A DNA stretch of 64,000 nucleotides, taken from the NCBI RefSeq assembly GCF_001424835.1, contig NZ_LMCQ01000012.1, forward strand, positions 463,829-527,828. Reading direction: 5' to 3'. Positions 36,982 through 46,677 of the stretch are shown one piece after another. The position numbers and the translations under genes are program-made. Each line of letters starts with the position of its first letter. The stretch's first letter is position 1. A model generated the notes under the pieces. That model saw only the letters and a program-made list of their open reading frames with translations. It was not told the DNA's origin and made no database searches. The stretch is from Variovorax sp. Root318D1. Its GTDB lineage: Bacteria > Pseudomonadota > Gammaproteobacteria > Burkholderiales > Burkholderiaceae_C.

Positions 36982-38000
36982 CAGCAGGCCCGAACACCGC
37001 CGCGCCAACGCCCCCCTTTGTTTCCGTCGCGCTTTGCACCCACAACGGCGCGCGTTTCCTACGTGAGCAGGTACGAAGCATCTGCCTGCAGACCTTGCCG
37101 CCGGTGGAAATCGTGTTGTCCGATGACGCATCGACCGACGGATCGGTGGAGGTGGTGCGCGCTGCAGTGGCCGAGTGCGCCGCCGAGCGCCCCGGGCACG
37201 CTATTTCCCTGCGCATCTTCGAGAACAGGCCCGCCCTGCGCGTGGTCAAGAACTTCGAGCAGGCGATCGGCGCCTGCACCGGCGGCCTGATCGCGCTCAG
37301 CGACCAGGATGACGTCTGGCTCCCTGACCGCCTTGCGCAGATGGTGCCGCTCTTCGAACGCGATCCGAAGCTGCTGCTCTTGCACACCGATGCACGCCTG
37401 GTCAACGCCGAGCGTCGCGACCTGGGCGATACGCTTTTTCATGCGCTCGAGGTCACGCCATCCGAAATCGAGCGCATCCATGGCGGAAACGCATTCGACG
37501 TGTTCCTCCGGCGCAACCTCGTGACCGGCGCGACCACGGTGTTTCGCCGCTCTCTGCTCGAGCACGCGCTGCCCTTGCCGGTCGAATGGGTGCACGACGA
37601 ATGGCTGGGCATCATCGCCTCGGCCATCGGGCGAGTCGACCTGCTGGAGCAGCCGCTGATCGACTACCGCCAGCACGAGTCAAACCAGATCGGGGCGCGG
37701 CGCGACACCTTCGCAGCCAAGGTGCACAAGGCGCTGGCTTCCAGGGGGAGCACGCACGTCGAGCGGGCTCACAAGGCCGAATTGCTTCTTGCGCGGCTGC
37801 AGAAATTCGGAGACGCGGTCTCGCCGGAAATTCTCGCGAGGGTGCGCAGCAAGATCGAGCATCAGCGGTTTCGCGCCGCATTGCCCGCATCGCGGATCGC
37901 CCGTTGCCTGCCGATCCTTCGCGAAGCCATGACCGGGCGCTACGACAAGTTCGGCCGTGGCTTCCGGGGTGTGGTTCGCGATCTGTTCGAATCTGTGTAG
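36978..38000 (+). CDS. Glycosyltransferase family 2 (rhamnosyltransferase-like)
   Basis: A 340-residue GT2 enzyme starting at the ATG that overlaps the previous stop. Motifs are VSVALCTHNGARFLREQV, IVLSDDASTDGS and the LIALSDQDDVWLPDRL block (DxD region), typical of RfbN/RgpB-type rhamnosyltransferases. WVHDEWLGIIAS is the acceptor-side ED-like motif. dTDP-L-rhamnose or GDP-D-rhamnose is a plausible donor given the two rhamnose pathways in the locus. The rhamnose assignment is an inference from similarity. Confidence 0.87.
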   Translation: MTAGPNTAAPTPPFVSVALCTHNGARFLREQVRSICLQTLPPVEIVLSDDASTDGSVEVVRAAVAECAAERPGHAISLRIFENRPALRVVKNFEQAIGACTGGLIALSDQDDVWLPDRLAQMVPLFERDPKLLLLHTDARLVNAERRDLGDTLFHALEVTPSEIERIHGGNAFDVFLRRNLVTGATTVFRRSLLEHALPLPVEWVHDEWLGIIASAIGRVDLLEQPLIDYRQHESNQIGARRDTFAAKVHKALASRGSTHVERAHKAELLLARLQKFGDAVSPEILARVRSKIEHQRFRAALPASRIARCLPILREAMTGRYDKFGRGFRGVVRDLFESV

Positions 38001-38040
38001 GCTCGGCGCGCGCACCGAACCGCGTTCTTCCAGAAAAACA

Positions 38041-39102
38041 ATGACCCCAATGAATTCCTCTCCAACATCCATCGCCGGCGGGACGGGCGTGTCGCCCACG
38101 GTAGTGGTGATCATCCCGTTCTATAACGGCGCCGATTTCATCGAGCGTTCGGTCCGCAGCGTGTTCGAGCAGTCCGTGCCGGCGAATGAAGTGATCGTGG
38201 TCAACGACGGCTCCCGGCCCGAAGAGCGCGCGGCGCTCGACGCGCTGGCCGAGCGCTATCCCTTCCGCATCCTGGACAAGGAGAACGGGGGGCAGGGCTC
38301 GGCGCGCAACGCCGGAGTGGCTGCTTCCACGTCCGAGTACATCTGCTTTCTGGATCAGGATGATTTTTATCTGCCTAACCACATTGAGATCCTGGTCGAA
38401 GCGATTCCCGCCAAGGAGGCGCGGTTCGGCTTCGTCTATGCGGATCTCTACGAGGCCGATGCGGATGCCAATGTAATCCGGACTGGTGTGGTCAAGCTGG
38501 GCGCCAAATCGCACCCCAAAACGGATCTCTTCGACCTGCTGCGCCACGACATGTTCGTCCTGCCATCGGCCAGCCTGATCAGCCGAACCGCCTTCGATGC
38601 CGTTGGGGGGTTCGATCCGCAGTTCACGGGGTATGAAGACGATGATCTTTTTCTGAGAATCTTCAGGAAAGGCTACACCAACCATTTTGTCGATCGGGCC
38701 GTGACGGTCTGGTGCATCCACACCGCGAGCACTTCGTTCGGCGTTCGCATGGTCCGCAGCCGTTTCAGGTATTTCATGAAGCTGGCCGCGGCCTTTCCGG
38801 ACGAGCCGCGGCGCTCGCTGTACTACCTGCGCGATTACCTGGTGCCGCGCTTCCAGGCGTACTTCGTCGACCACGCGATCGATTCGGCCAAGCACGACAA
38901 CGAATTCCGCGCCGAGATGCTCGACATCCTGGAGCAGTACGCCGCGGTGGTCCTCGCCAATCCGTCGGTGGGCCGCAAGTCCAAGCTCAAGCTGCGCATG
39001 GTCATCTTCCTGCTGCGCCGCGTTTCGCCTTCGACGGTGGCAGCAATCGGCTCCCTGACCAAGGTGCCGGGGCTGCGCACGGTCAGGCGCCTGCTCGACT
39101 GA
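38041..39102 (+). CDS. Glycosyltransferase family 2
   Basis: A 353-residue GT2 enzyme. I start it at MTPMNSSPTSIAGG (38041); the in-frame reading upstream overlaps the end of the preceding gene. Motifs are TVVVIIPFYNGADFIERS, VIVVNDGSRP, and YICFLDQDDFYLPNHI with its DxD-type motif, then YEDDDLFLRIF as the ED catalytic pair. It ends with a basic helix. It probably acts on the lipid-linked glycan at the cytoplasmic face. Donor and linkage are unknown. Confidence 0.88.
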   Translation: MTPMNSSPTSIAGGTGVSPTVVVIIPFYNGADFIERSVRSVFEQSVPANEVIVVNDGSRPEERAALDALAERYPFRILDKENGGQGSARNAGVAASTSEYICFLDQDDFYLPNHIEILVEAIPAKEARFGFVYADLYEADADANVIRTGVVKLGAKSHPKTDLFDLLRHDMFVLPSASLISRTAFDAVGGFDPQFTGYEDDDLFLRIFRKGYTNHFVDRAVTVWCIHTASTSFGVRMVRSRFRYFMKLAAAFPDEPRRSLYYLRDYLVPRFQAYFVDHAIDSAKHDNEFRAEMLDILEQYAAVVLANPSVGRKSKLKLRMVIFLLRRVSPSTVAAIGSLTKVPGLRTVRRLLD

Positions 39103-39144
39103 TGGCGCCTGGCGTCCGGGAGAACTGAGCGGCCAACCTCGTTT

Positions 39145-41163
39145 TCATCGGCCGTGGCGCTCGAGCAAGATGTCGTCGAGGTAGGGCACTGTCCGAGCGT
39201 AGTCCGATCGAAAATGGTCACGATCTTTGTACACCGGCGTCCCATCGGCCAGTGCCCGGATGCACTGATTCTCGGGGCACAGGAAAGGCAGCGGATCAAC
39301 AACCGATGCACCGCTGCGGTTGGCGATCTCGGCCATGCGCTGGTTGAGGCTGTTCTGCGTTGTGCGAAGCGCAATGTGAGGGGTCATCCGCCCGACGTGC
39401 ATGGTGCCGAGCCGGTGGCCGCTGATCAAATGCTCGGGACTGAATTCCAGCCCGATCGGGTTGTCCAGCAGCAGGTAGACCTTCTTCCTCGAAGCGATGC
39501 GTTTCAGCAGAATCTCCAGCGAGGCCAGTGATGCGTCCACCCCGCTGCCTTCGCGGAAGAGGAGTTTTTGTGGGCCTGCGCGGAAGTAGAACCCTTCTTC
39601 GCTGAGCGCGCCCGTGGCCGGCTGGGCCTGGTCGATGAAATAGCAGTTCCAGCATCCCCCGATCACGATGGTGTCGACATCGTCGGTCAAGGCGTAATCG
39701 ATGAAGGCCGTTCGCAACTCGTCGCAGCCCGGCGTGGCGTCGCGAAAAATACCCGGAACGAAAGGACATCCGGGTGCGGTTGCGAACGTGATCGAGTTCA
39801 GCTGCTGCGCTGGATCCTTCGCCAGTTGTGCGGCACGGATCGCATATTGCTGGACGTGGCTGTCGCCCATGATCAAGACGCGCTCCTTGCCGGAGCCGAC
39901 CCTAAAGACGGTCTGTCCGCTTTTCAGTTTTGCCGGGGTTAGGCCCTCCCCGAACACCCAGTTCTTTCGTGCCGCCTCGACCGTGTCGAAGTAAGAGTCG
40001 TCCAGGCGGCCTGTGAGCCGGCTCGTCAGGGCGAAGACACCGAGCACAGCCAAGCAGGCCACGGCTGCGCCGAGTGTGCGCACCATGCGCGGCGCCGACG
40101 AGGCCCGTGCCGGGCGTTCGACAAATCGGTAGGTGATCCAGGCCAGCAGAACCGCTGTCGCCAACAGAAAGGCGCGCAGGCCTTCGGATGGCAGGCCACC
40201 TTCCACGATGCGCGCGAACACGAGCAAGGGCCAATGCCAAAGGTAAAGTGGATAACTGATCAGGCCGATCCACACCATCGGCTTCGAGGCAAGCACGTAG
40301 CGGTTGAGCACGCCGGTCGGGCCGGCTGCAATGCAGTAGAACGCACCCAGCGTGGGCAGGATGGCCCAGAAACCCGGAAAAGCCTTGTTGCCGCGGATGT
40401 AGGCGAGGCCCAGGCCGATCAGCACCAGCCCGGCAATCGACTGCGCATGGCGCCCCCAACCCGGCTTTGGCAGGGGCCGGTGAAGCCGCATGTACGCCAG
40501 CATGCCGCCGATCATCAGCTCCCAGAAGCGCGACAACGGCGAATAGAACGCCGCCGTGCGGTGGCTATGGATGGTCGAGACGTTCAGCAGGAACGACATG
40601 GCTGCCACCGCGCCCACCACCGCGAGCACGCGCCACTTGCGCTTCCACGCCAGGCCCAGTAGCACGGGCCAGAAGATGTAGAACTGTTCCTCGATGGCCA
40701 GCGACCACAGGTGCAGCAGCGGCTTGGTCTCGGCCGCGTTGTCGAAGTAGCCGGCTTCGTTCCAGAACGCGAAGTTCGAGACAAAGCCCGCGCCTGCCGC
40801 CACGTGCTTGCCGAGCTGCTCCCACTCGTTAGGCAGAAGCGCATACCAACCGAAGGCGAACGTGGCCGCCAGCACCAGGCCCAGCGCTGGAAAGATGCGC
40901 TTTACCCGCCGCGCGTAGAACTCGCGGTAGCTGAATCCGTCGCCCTCGAAGCTGCCCAGGATGATCGTCGTGATCAGGAAACCCGAAATGACGAAGAAGA
41001 TGTCGACGCCGATGAAGCCGCCCTTGATCCACTGCGGAAACGCGTGGTAGCCGAGCACCGAAATCACGGCGACGGCACGCAGGCCGTCGATGTCGGGTCG
41101 GTATTTGGGGTGAACCAGGTGGGCGTGTTCCTGCGGGGATGTCGGGCTGCTGGTTGTCGTCAT
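39145..41163 (-). CDS. Acyltransferase family 3 (OafA/YrhL) with C-terminal SGNH domain
   Basis: A 672-residue protein started at MTTTSSPTSPQEH (41163). Residues about 20-400 form a ten-or-more helix acyltransferase_3 membrane domain with RPDIDGLRAVAVISVLGYHA and GVDIFFVISGFLIT. Residues about 430-672 form an extracytoplasmic SGNH hydrolase-like domain. There, VLIMGDSHVQQY supplies the Ser and DRDHFRSDYART supplies the Asp and His. Such fused enzymes O-acetylate O-antigen or other surface glycans in the periplasm. It is convergent with the GT2 gene run. A longer frame to 41298 adds a Pro-rich leader of no known family. Confidence 0.9.
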   Translation of the reverse strand: MTTTSSPTSPQEHAHLVHPKYRPDIDGLRAVAVISVLGYHAFPQWIKGGFIGVDIFFVISGFLITTIILGSFEGDGFSYREFYARRVKRIFPALGLVLAATFAFGWYALLPNEWEQLGKHVAAGAGFVSNFAFWNEAGYFDNAAETKPLLHLWSLAIEEQFYIFWPVLLGLAWKRKWRVLAVVGAVAAMSFLLNVSTIHSHRTAAFYSPLSRFWELMIGGMLAYMRLHRPLPKPGWGRHAQSIAGLVLIGLGLAYIRGNKAFPGFWAILPTLGAFYCIAAGPTGVLNRYVLASKPMVWIGLISYPLYLWHWPLLVFARIVEGGLPSEGLRAFLLATAVLLAWITYRFVERPARASSAPRMVRTLGAAVACLAVLGVFALTSRLTGRLDDSYFDTVEAARKNWVFGEGLTPAKLKSGQTVFRVGSGKERVLIMGDSHVQQYAIRAAQLAKDPAQQLNSITFATAPGCPFVPGIFRDATPGCDELRTAFIDYALTDDVDTIVIGGCWNCYFIDQAQPATGALSEEGFYFRAGPQKLLFREGSGVDASLASLEILLKRIASRKKVYLLLDNPIGLEFSPEHLISGHRLGTMHVGRMTPHIALRTTQNSLNQRMAEIANRSGASVVDPLPFLCPENQCIRALADGTPVYKDRDHFRSDYARTVPYLDDILLERHGR

Positions 41164-41243
41164 CGTCGTCGTTGGGGAGGGAAAGGCGGCTTGGCTCCGG
41201 CTTCCGGGCCCCGGATTGTCTTCGCAAACGGAAAGCGTTTGTT

Positions 41244-41999
41244 TCAGGAATGGCGGGGGCGTGCCCGCAGGTAGCGCCAGAACACCGCCGAGCTCCACAC
41301 CTTCAGCAGGCTGGTCACGTGCCAGTACAGGTGCTTCTTGCTGCTGCGGCTGGCGCGCTGGGCCTCGTGGCGCGCGAGCAGGTCTTCTCCCACCTGCAGC
41401 TTCCAGCCTGCCAGCTGGGTCCTTGCGCAGATGTCGAAGTCTTCGCCGTACATGAAGAATCGTTCGTCGAAACCGCCGATCTCGCGGTAGGCGGCGCTTC
41501 GAAACAGCATGAACAGGCCCGGAATCCAGTCAGGTACCGCTGGGCGCACATAGCCAGGCTTGCGCCGGGTGAGGATCTCGAGCGGCGTGATGATTGCGCG
41601 GTGCTGCTCGGGGGTGCTCTTGTCCGGCTCCAAAATGCGCGGCGTCAAAAGGCCGGCATCGGGCGCGGCCTGCGCAACCAGCGGGGCCAGAACGTCGTTG
41701 TCGAATCGGATGTCCGGGTTAAGGACCAGGAACCATGGCGTGTCGCAGCGTTCGAACGCCTGGTTGTGGTTGGCCCCAAACCCCTTGGGGCTCGCGTTTT
41801 CGATGCGCTCGACGGCAAATCCCCATTTCCGGCCGTCCAGCAGGTCGGGTTCGGGGATGTTGATCGTCAGCACCACCTTGGCGGTCGAAGCCCGGCTGAA
41901 GCGGTCGAGTTGCTCGAGCAGCGGCAGCACCAACGCGAGCTGGCCGTGGCTGACGATCGAAACGGTGATCGGGGGTTGGGAGGGGGAGGGCGCTGGCAT
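41244..41999 (-). CDS. Glycosyltransferase family 2 (WbbL-like)
   Basis: A 251-residue GT2 enzyme. The N-terminus has ITVSIVSHGQLALVLPLLEQ, the donor region has ASPKGFGANHNQAFE and FLVLNPDIRFD, and the catalytic block is FDERFFMYGEDFDICART. It matches the WbbL/rhamnosyltransferase-like family, in which a rhamnose is often the first residue added to the initiating GlcNAc. That role would suit its position next to the WecA-like gene, but the assignment is inferred. It ends with Trp/Arg-rich residues (VFWRYLRARPRHS), perhaps membrane-associated. Confidence 0.87.
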   Translation of the reverse strand: MPAPSPSQPPITVSIVSHGQLALVLPLLEQLDRFSRASTAKVVLTINIPEPDLLDGRKWGFAVERIENASPKGFGANHNQAFERCDTPWFLVLNPDIRFDNDVLAPLVAQAAPDAGLLTPRILEPDKSTPEQHRAIITPLEILTRRKPGYVRPAVPDWIPGLFMLFRSAAYREIGGFDERFFMYGEDFDICARTQLAGWKLQVGEDLLARHEAQRASRSSKKHLYWHVTSLLKVWSSAVFWRYLRARPRHS

Positions 42000-42044
42000 G
42001 GTCTAATTTCGCTCGGGAATTCTAGGGTTCCCGAACACCCACAC

Positions 42045-43142
42045 ATGATTGCTCTGATCGTCATCAGTTTTTTCGTCTCCGCCTTTGCGGTCCAGCTGTT
42101 CATGCGCCGCGCGCGCAGGCATGCCCGGCTCTACGGCACCGACATGCCCCAGCGCTTCCACAGGGGGCACGTGCCGCGGCTTGGCGGCGCGGGGATCCTG
42201 CTCGGCATGGGCGCGGCCTGGCTGGCGTCCGGTATTACCGGCACCGATCCATTCAACGTGTCCTGGCCGGTCAAGACCTCGATGCTCACGCTGCTGTGCA
42301 TTGCGCCGGCTGTGCTCGCGGGCATCGTCGAAGACGTCACGCAGAACGTCAGGGTGCGCTACCGGCTGGGGCTCACCATCGGCTCCGCCTTGCTGGTGTG
42401 CTGGGTGCTGGGGCTCAGCCTGTCGCGCACCGGCATCGAAACGGTCGACACGTGGCTCGCCATGGTTCCCTATGGCGCTGTGCTGTTCGCGGCCCTGGCC
42501 ATCGGCGGCCTGCCGCACGCCTTCAACATCATCGATGGGTACAACGGCCTGGCCGGCACCGTGGCGGTGCTGGTTTGCCTGGCTGTTTCGCACGTGGCGC
42601 TGCAGGTGGGCGATCGCCAGCTGGCGGCCATGATGGTGTGCCTGGTGGGCGCCACCGTCGGTTTCCTGATCTGGAACTATCCGCGCGGCAAGATCTTTGC
42701 CGGCGACGGCGGCGCCTACGTGTGGGGCATGGTCATTGCGGTGGCCTGTGTGACGCTGGTGCAGCGGCACCGCGTCGTCTCGCCATGGTTCCCGATGCTG
42801 CTGCTGATCTACCCGGTGTGGGAGACGCTGTTTTCCATCTACCGCAAGCTGGCGCGCGGGCAGTCGCCCGGCACCGCCGATGCCCTGCACTTTCACCAGC
42901 TGATCTTCCGGCGCATCGTGCGGGTGGCGTTTGCCGACGACGAGGCCCGGCAATTGCTTGCCCGCAACAACAGGACCTCACCTTACCTGTGGATGTTTGC
43001 GGCGCTGTCGGTGGTGCCGGCCGTGCTGTTCTGGAACAACACCATCGTGCTGATGCTGTTCTGCCTGCTGTTCGTCACGACCTACGTGGGCGCCTACCTC
43101 ATGATCGTGCGCTTCAAAGTGCCGCGCTGGCTGCGCCCCTGA
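42045..43142 (+). CDS. MraY/WecA family undecaprenyl-phosphate sugar-1-phosphate transferase
   Basis: A 365-residue polytopic membrane protein starting MIALIVISFFVSAFAVQLF (42045). The frame upstream overlaps the divergent GT2 gene and is a shadow. The family motifs are PRLGGAGILLGM, GGLPHAFNIIDGYNGLAG (Asp-rich active site), NYPRGKIFAGDGGAYVWG, and the His-rich ADALHFHQLIFRR. It transfers a sugar-1-phosphate from a UDP-sugar to undecaprenyl phosphate and so initiates the O-antigen. It lacks the exact HHPH motif of E. coli WecA, with HFHQLIFRR instead. Divergent from the GT2 gene by 45 bp. Confidence 0.9.
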   Translation: MIALIVISFFVSAFAVQLFMRRARRHARLYGTDMPQRFHRGHVPRLGGAGILLGMGAAWLASGITGTDPFNVSWPVKTSMLTLLCIAPAVLAGIVEDVTQNVRVRYRLGLTIGSALLVCWVLGLSLSRTGIETVDTWLAMVPYGAVLFAALAIGGLPHAFNIIDGYNGLAGTVAVLVCLAVSHVALQVGDRQLAAMMVCLVGATVGFLIWNYPRGKIFAGDGGAYVWGMVIAVACVTLVQRHRVVSPWFPMLLLIYPVWETLFSIYRKLARGQSPGTADALHFHQLIFRRIVRVAFADDEARQLLARNNRTSPYLWMFAALSVVPAVLFWNNTIVLMLFCLLFVTTYVGAYLMIVRFKVPRWLRP

Positions 43143-43200
43143 CTGCGCTTTCTTTGCGAGAATTTCCCTCATCGTCCTTCGCTTTGGAGCCTGACCGCCC

Positions 43201-44094
43201 ATGACCGACCCCGTCCTCAACATTCCCCCGCGCGACAAGGCCGAGATCCTGGCCCAGGCCCTGCCGTACATCCGCAAGTTCCACGGCAAGACCATCGTCA
43301 TCAAGTACGGCGGCAATGCCATGACCGACCCAGCCCTGCAGGCCGACTTCGCGGAAGACGTGGTGCTGCTCAAGCTGGTCGGCATGAACCCGGTGGTGGT
43401 GCACGGCGGCGGCCCGCAGATCGAGGCGGCGCTCAATCGCTTGGGCAAGAAGGGCAGCTTCATCCAGGGCATGCGCGTGACCGACGCCGAAACCATGGAA
43501 GTGGTCGAGTGGGTGCTGGCCGGCGAAGTGCAGCAGGACATCGTGGGCTTGATCAACCAGGCCGGCGGCAAAGCCGTGGGCTTGACCGGGCGCGACGGCG
43601 GCCTGATCCGGGCGCAAAAGCTCAAAATGGCGGACCGCACCGACCCCAACCTGCACCACGACGTGGGCCAGGTGGGCGACATCGTCTCCATCGACCCCAG
43701 CGTGGTCAAGGCCCTGCAGGACGACGCCTTCATTCCCGTGGTCAGCCCCATCGGCTTCGGCGAGGAGAATGAAAGCTACAACATCAATGCCGACGTCGTC
43801 GCTGGCAAGCTGGCCACCGTGCTCAAGGCCGAGAAGCTCATGCTCCTGACCAACACGCCCGGCGTGCTCGACAAGAACGGCAAGCTGCTCACCAACCTGA
43901 GCGCGCGCGAAATCGACGACCTGTTTGCCGACGGCACCATCTCAGGTGGCATGCTGCCCAAGATCGAAGGCGCGCTCGATGCGGCCAAGAGCGGTGTGAA
44001 CGCGGTGCACATCATTGACGGCCGCGTGCCGCACGCCATGCTGCTTGAGATCCTGACCGACCAGGCTTACGGCACGATGATTCGGGCGCGCTGA
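43201..44094 (+). CDS. argB: Acetylglutamate kinase
   Basis: A 297-residue amino-acid kinase of arginine biosynthesis. Motifs are [12 protein letters not shown], the [15 protein letters not shown] loop, [15 protein letters not shown], and [19 protein letters not shown] with [10 protein letters not shown]. It phosphorylates N-acetylglutamate. The C-terminal [16 protein letters not shown] is the usual ATP-binding tail. A housekeeping gene that marks the right boundary of the polysaccharide locus. Ends 15 bp from the convergent galE. Confidence 0.97.
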   Translation: MTDPVLNIPPRDKAEILAQALPYIRKFHGKTIVIKYGGNAMTDPALQADFAEDVVLLKLVGMNPVVVHGGGPQIEAALNRLGKKGSFIQGMRVTDAETMEVVEWVLAGEVQQDIVGLINQAGGKAVGLTGRDGGLIRAQKLKMADRTDPNLHHDVGQVGDIVSIDPSVVKALQDDAFIPVVSPIGFGEENESYNINADVVAGKLATVLKAEKLMLLTNTPGVLDKNGKLLTNLSAREIDDLFADGTISGGMLPKIEGALDAAKSGVNAVHIIDGRVPHAMLLEILTDQAYGTMIRAR

Positions 44095-44109
44095 GCCAGC
44101 AGGTCCGGC

Positions 44110-45132
44110 TTAGCCTTCGTACCCGCTCGGGTTCCCCTGCTGCCACCGCCAGCTGTCCGCGCACATCTGCTCAAGCCCGCGCTGAGCACGCCAGCCGAGG
44201 GTCGTCTCCGCGAGCGACGGATCCCCCCAGTACGCGGGCACGTCGCCGGGCCGGCGCGGGCCGATCTCACAAGGCAGCGGCCGACCGCTCGCGCGTTCGA
44301 AGGCATGCACCACCTCGAGCACCGAGGCGCCGCGGCCGGTCCCGAGATTCAGCGTCACCAGGCCCGCCTGCTTTTCTGCGTGCCGCAGGGCCGCGACGTG
44401 CCCCTCGGCCAAGTCCATCACATGTACGTAGTCGCGCACGCCGGTGCCATCGGGCGTCGGATAGTCGTTCCCGTGGATGAGCAGCTTGTCGCGCTGGCCC
44501 ACGGCCACTTGGCACACGAAGGGCATCAGGTTGTTCGGCTTGCCTTGCGGATGTTCGCCGATGAGCCCGCTCTCATGCGCACCCACCGGGTTGAAATACC
44601 GCAATAGTGCAATGCGCCAATTCGGCTGCGCGTGGTACAGATCGATCAGCGCTTCTTCCACCATGCGCTTGGAGCGCCCATAGGGATTGGCCGGCCTGCA
44701 GGGGGCGTCTTCCGGAATGGGCGAGTGGTCGGGTTCCCCGTATACCGTGGCGGACGACGAAAAGATCAGCGTATGAACGCCCGCCTGCTGCATGGCCGAG
44801 GCGAGCACCAGGCTGCCATGCACGTTGTTGTCGTAGTAGGTGAGCGGATCGGCCACGGAGTCGCCGACGGCCTTGAGGCCCGCAAAGTGGATCACGGCCG
44901 AGAAGCGTTCGCTGCCCAGCACGCGGTCGAGCAAGTTCCTGTCGCGCACGTCGCCCACGATCAGCCGCGGCGCGCTGCCCGTGATCTGGCGCAGCCGGTC
45001 CAGCACGCGGACGTCGCTGTTGCCGAGGTTGTCGAGAATGACCGGGGTATATCCCGCTGCCGTCAGCGCCACGCAGGTGTGGCTGCCGATAAAGCCTGCA
45101 CCTCCGGTCACCAGAACGCTGCGTTGGGCCAT
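44110..45132 (-). CDS. galE: UDP-glucose 4-epimerase
   Basis: A 340-residue extended [23 protein letters not shown] gives the NAD site, IFSSSATVYGEPDHSPIPED the catalytic Ser/Thr, and NPYGRSKRMVEEALIDL the Tyr-x3-Lys. The C-terminal RRPGDVPAYWGDPS binds UDP. It interconverts UDP-glucose and UDP-galactose and may supply precursors for the glycan made by the locus to the left. It is convergent with argB and divergent from slmA. Confidence 0.96.
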   Translation of the reverse strand: MAQRSVLVTGGAGFIGSHTCVALTAAGYTPVILDNLGNSDVRVLDRLRQITGSAPRLIVGDVRDRNLLDRVLGSERFSAVIHFAGLKAVGDSVADPLTYYDNNVHGSLVLASAMQQAGVHTLIFSSSATVYGEPDHSPIPEDAPCRPANPYGRSKRMVEEALIDLYHAQPNWRIALLRYFNPVGAHESGLIGEHPQGKPNNLMPFVCQVAVGQRDKLLIHGNDYPTPDGTGVRDYVHVMDLAEGHVAALRHAEKQAGLVTLNLGTGRGASVLEVVHAFERASGRPLPCEIGPRRPGDVPAYWGDPSLAETTLGWRAQRGLEQMCADSWRWQQGNPSGYEG

Positions 45133-45254
45133 GTGATCTCTTTTCTGTTTGCGAAGCCTGATTCTGTACGAGCTTTTCGGGGGCTGGTTTGCACGCGCTC
45201 ACTGCAGGCGCCCCTGTGCGAGAATCAATTGATTACATCTTTGCACGCGCTCCC

Positions 45255-45923
45255 ATGCAGAACGAAGAGACAAGCTACCCCGGCGTAGAAACCCAGACAG
45301 AGACGCTGACCCCTGCGGCGCCGGTGCGCAAGCGACCGAAGCCGGGGGAGCGGCGCGTGCAGATACTGCAGGCGTTGGCGGCCATGCTCGAGCAGCCCGG
45401 CGCCGAGCGGGTGACGACGGCGGCATTGGCCGCGCGGCTGGATGTGAGCGAGGCCGCGCTCTACCGCCATTTCGCCAGCAAGGCCCAGATGTTCGAGGGC
45501 CTGATCGACTTCATCGAGCAGAGCGTTTTCACGCTGGTGAACCAGATTCTCGAGCGCGAGGGCGCCACGGGCGCCCAGCAGGCCGCACGAATCCTCACCC
45601 TGCTGGTGCAGTTTGCCGAACGCAATCCGGGCATGACACGCGTCATGGTGGGCGACGCGTTGGTGTTCGAGAACGAGCGCCTCCAGCAGCGCATGAACCA
45701 GTTCTTTGACAAGATCGAAGCCACCTTGCGCCAAGTGCTGCGCGGCGCCTCCGCGGCGGACGGTTCGAGCACCCCCACGGTGGATGCCCAGGTGCGCGCA
45801 GCTGCGCTCACGGCCTTTGTGGTCGGGCAGCTGCAGCGCTTCACGCGTTCGGGCTTCCGCCGGGCGCCTTCGGAGCATCTCGAGGCCACGATCGCCCTGA
45901 TCGTCGACACGAGCCGCAGCTGA
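45255..45923 (+). CDS. slmA: Nucleoid occlusion factor SlmA (TetR family)
   Basis: A 222-residue TetR-fold DNA-binding protein. The helix-turn-helix is VTTAALAARLDVSEAALYRHF, and the core FIEQSVFTLVNQIL is typical of SlmA. It binds SBS sites on the chromosome and blocks FtsZ assembly over the nucleoid. Its closeness to argB, with galE between, is a conserved neighbourhood in Burkholderiales as far as I know. The N-terminal 30 residues are Pro/Glu-rich and longer than in E. coli. It is best called SlmA; another TetR regulator is possible but less likely. Confidence 0.85.
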   Translation: MQNEETSYPGVETQTETLTPAAPVRKRPKPGERRVQILQALAAMLEQPGAERVTTAALAARLDVSEAALYRHFASKAQMFEGLIDFIEQSVFTLVNQILEREGATGAQQAARILTLLVQFAERNPGMTRVMVGDALVFENERLQQRMNQFFDKIEATLRQVLRGASAADGSSTPTVDAQVRAAALTAFVVGQLQRFTRSGFRRAPSEHLEATIALIVDTSRS

Positions 45924-46074
45924 TCGGCAGCTGCCAAGAGGGTACCCAGGCGATAGCGCGGCACCGGGGCGCCGCACTCGACTTGCTTCATTGCGAAGCG
46001 TACGATCAGCGCCCCCTTGCCGCTGAGTCGCGGCGACAAGTCCGTGTTTGTGTGGCTTCTGAACGGAGGTTCGT

Positions 46075-46677
46075 ATGAGCTATCACCTGGAAGGTCGCCT
46101 GCTGGAGGTCTGCAACTGCAATGTCCTGTGTCCCTGCTGGATCGGCGAGGACCCTGACAACGGCACCTGCGACACCATCGTCGCTTGGCGCATCGACAAG
46201 GGAACCATCGACGGCGTCGACGTCGGCGGCAACACCATCGCGGCCGTGGCGCACGTGCCGGGCAACATCCTCGAAGGCAATTGGACGGCGGCGATCTTCG
46301 TCGACGACAAGGCCTCCAAGGAACAAGAGGAAGCGCTGCTCAAGGTCTACACCGGGAAGGCCGGCGGGCCGATCGCCGATCTGGCCGCGCTCATCGGCCA
46401 GGTCGTGTCGGTCGAGCGGGCGCCCATCCGCTTCACCGTGAACGAAGGCAAGGGCGAACTGGAGATCGGCAAGGACTATTACGCCGAACTCGAGCCCTAC
46501 CGCGGCGCGACCGGCGGACAGACCACGCTGTCGGACACCGTGTTCTCCACGGTGCCGGGTGCCCCGGTGTTCGTTGGCAAGGCACCCACCTACCGGTCGA
46601 AGAACGCCGCCCTCGGCATCGATCTCGACATCAAGAACCACAACGCGCTGCAGAGCACCTTCGTCTTCGACTCATGA
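46075..46677 (+). CDS. DUF1326 domain-containing protein, Cys-rich N-terminus
   Basis: A 200-residue protein starting MSYHLEGRLLEVCNCNVLCP. The opening holds a tight Cys cluster, EVCNCNVLCPCWIGE (C-x-C-x3-C-x-C), that looks metal-binding, followed by repeated beta-rich sequence with no other motif I recognise. DUF1326 proteins have no assigned function. The gene stop overlaps the next gene, a DUF2182 membrane protein, by ATGA. The two families are often found together. A metal-linked role is inference from the Cys pattern. Confidence 0.82.
   Translation: MSYHLEGRLLEVCNCNVLCPCWIGEDPDNGTCDTIVAWRIDKGTIDGVDVGGNTIAAVAHVPGNILEGNWTAAIFVDDKASKEQEEALLKVYTGKAGGPIADLAALIGQVVSVERAPIRFTVNEGKGELEIGKDYYAELEPYRGATGGQTTLSDTVFSTVPGAPVFVGKAPTYRSKNAALGIDLDIKNHNALQSTFVFDS

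Noticed and set aside
41139..42044. Upstream extension of the MraY/WecA-type gene
   Set aside because: It is antisense to the GT2 gene at 41244-41999, and the first membrane helix starts right at 42045.
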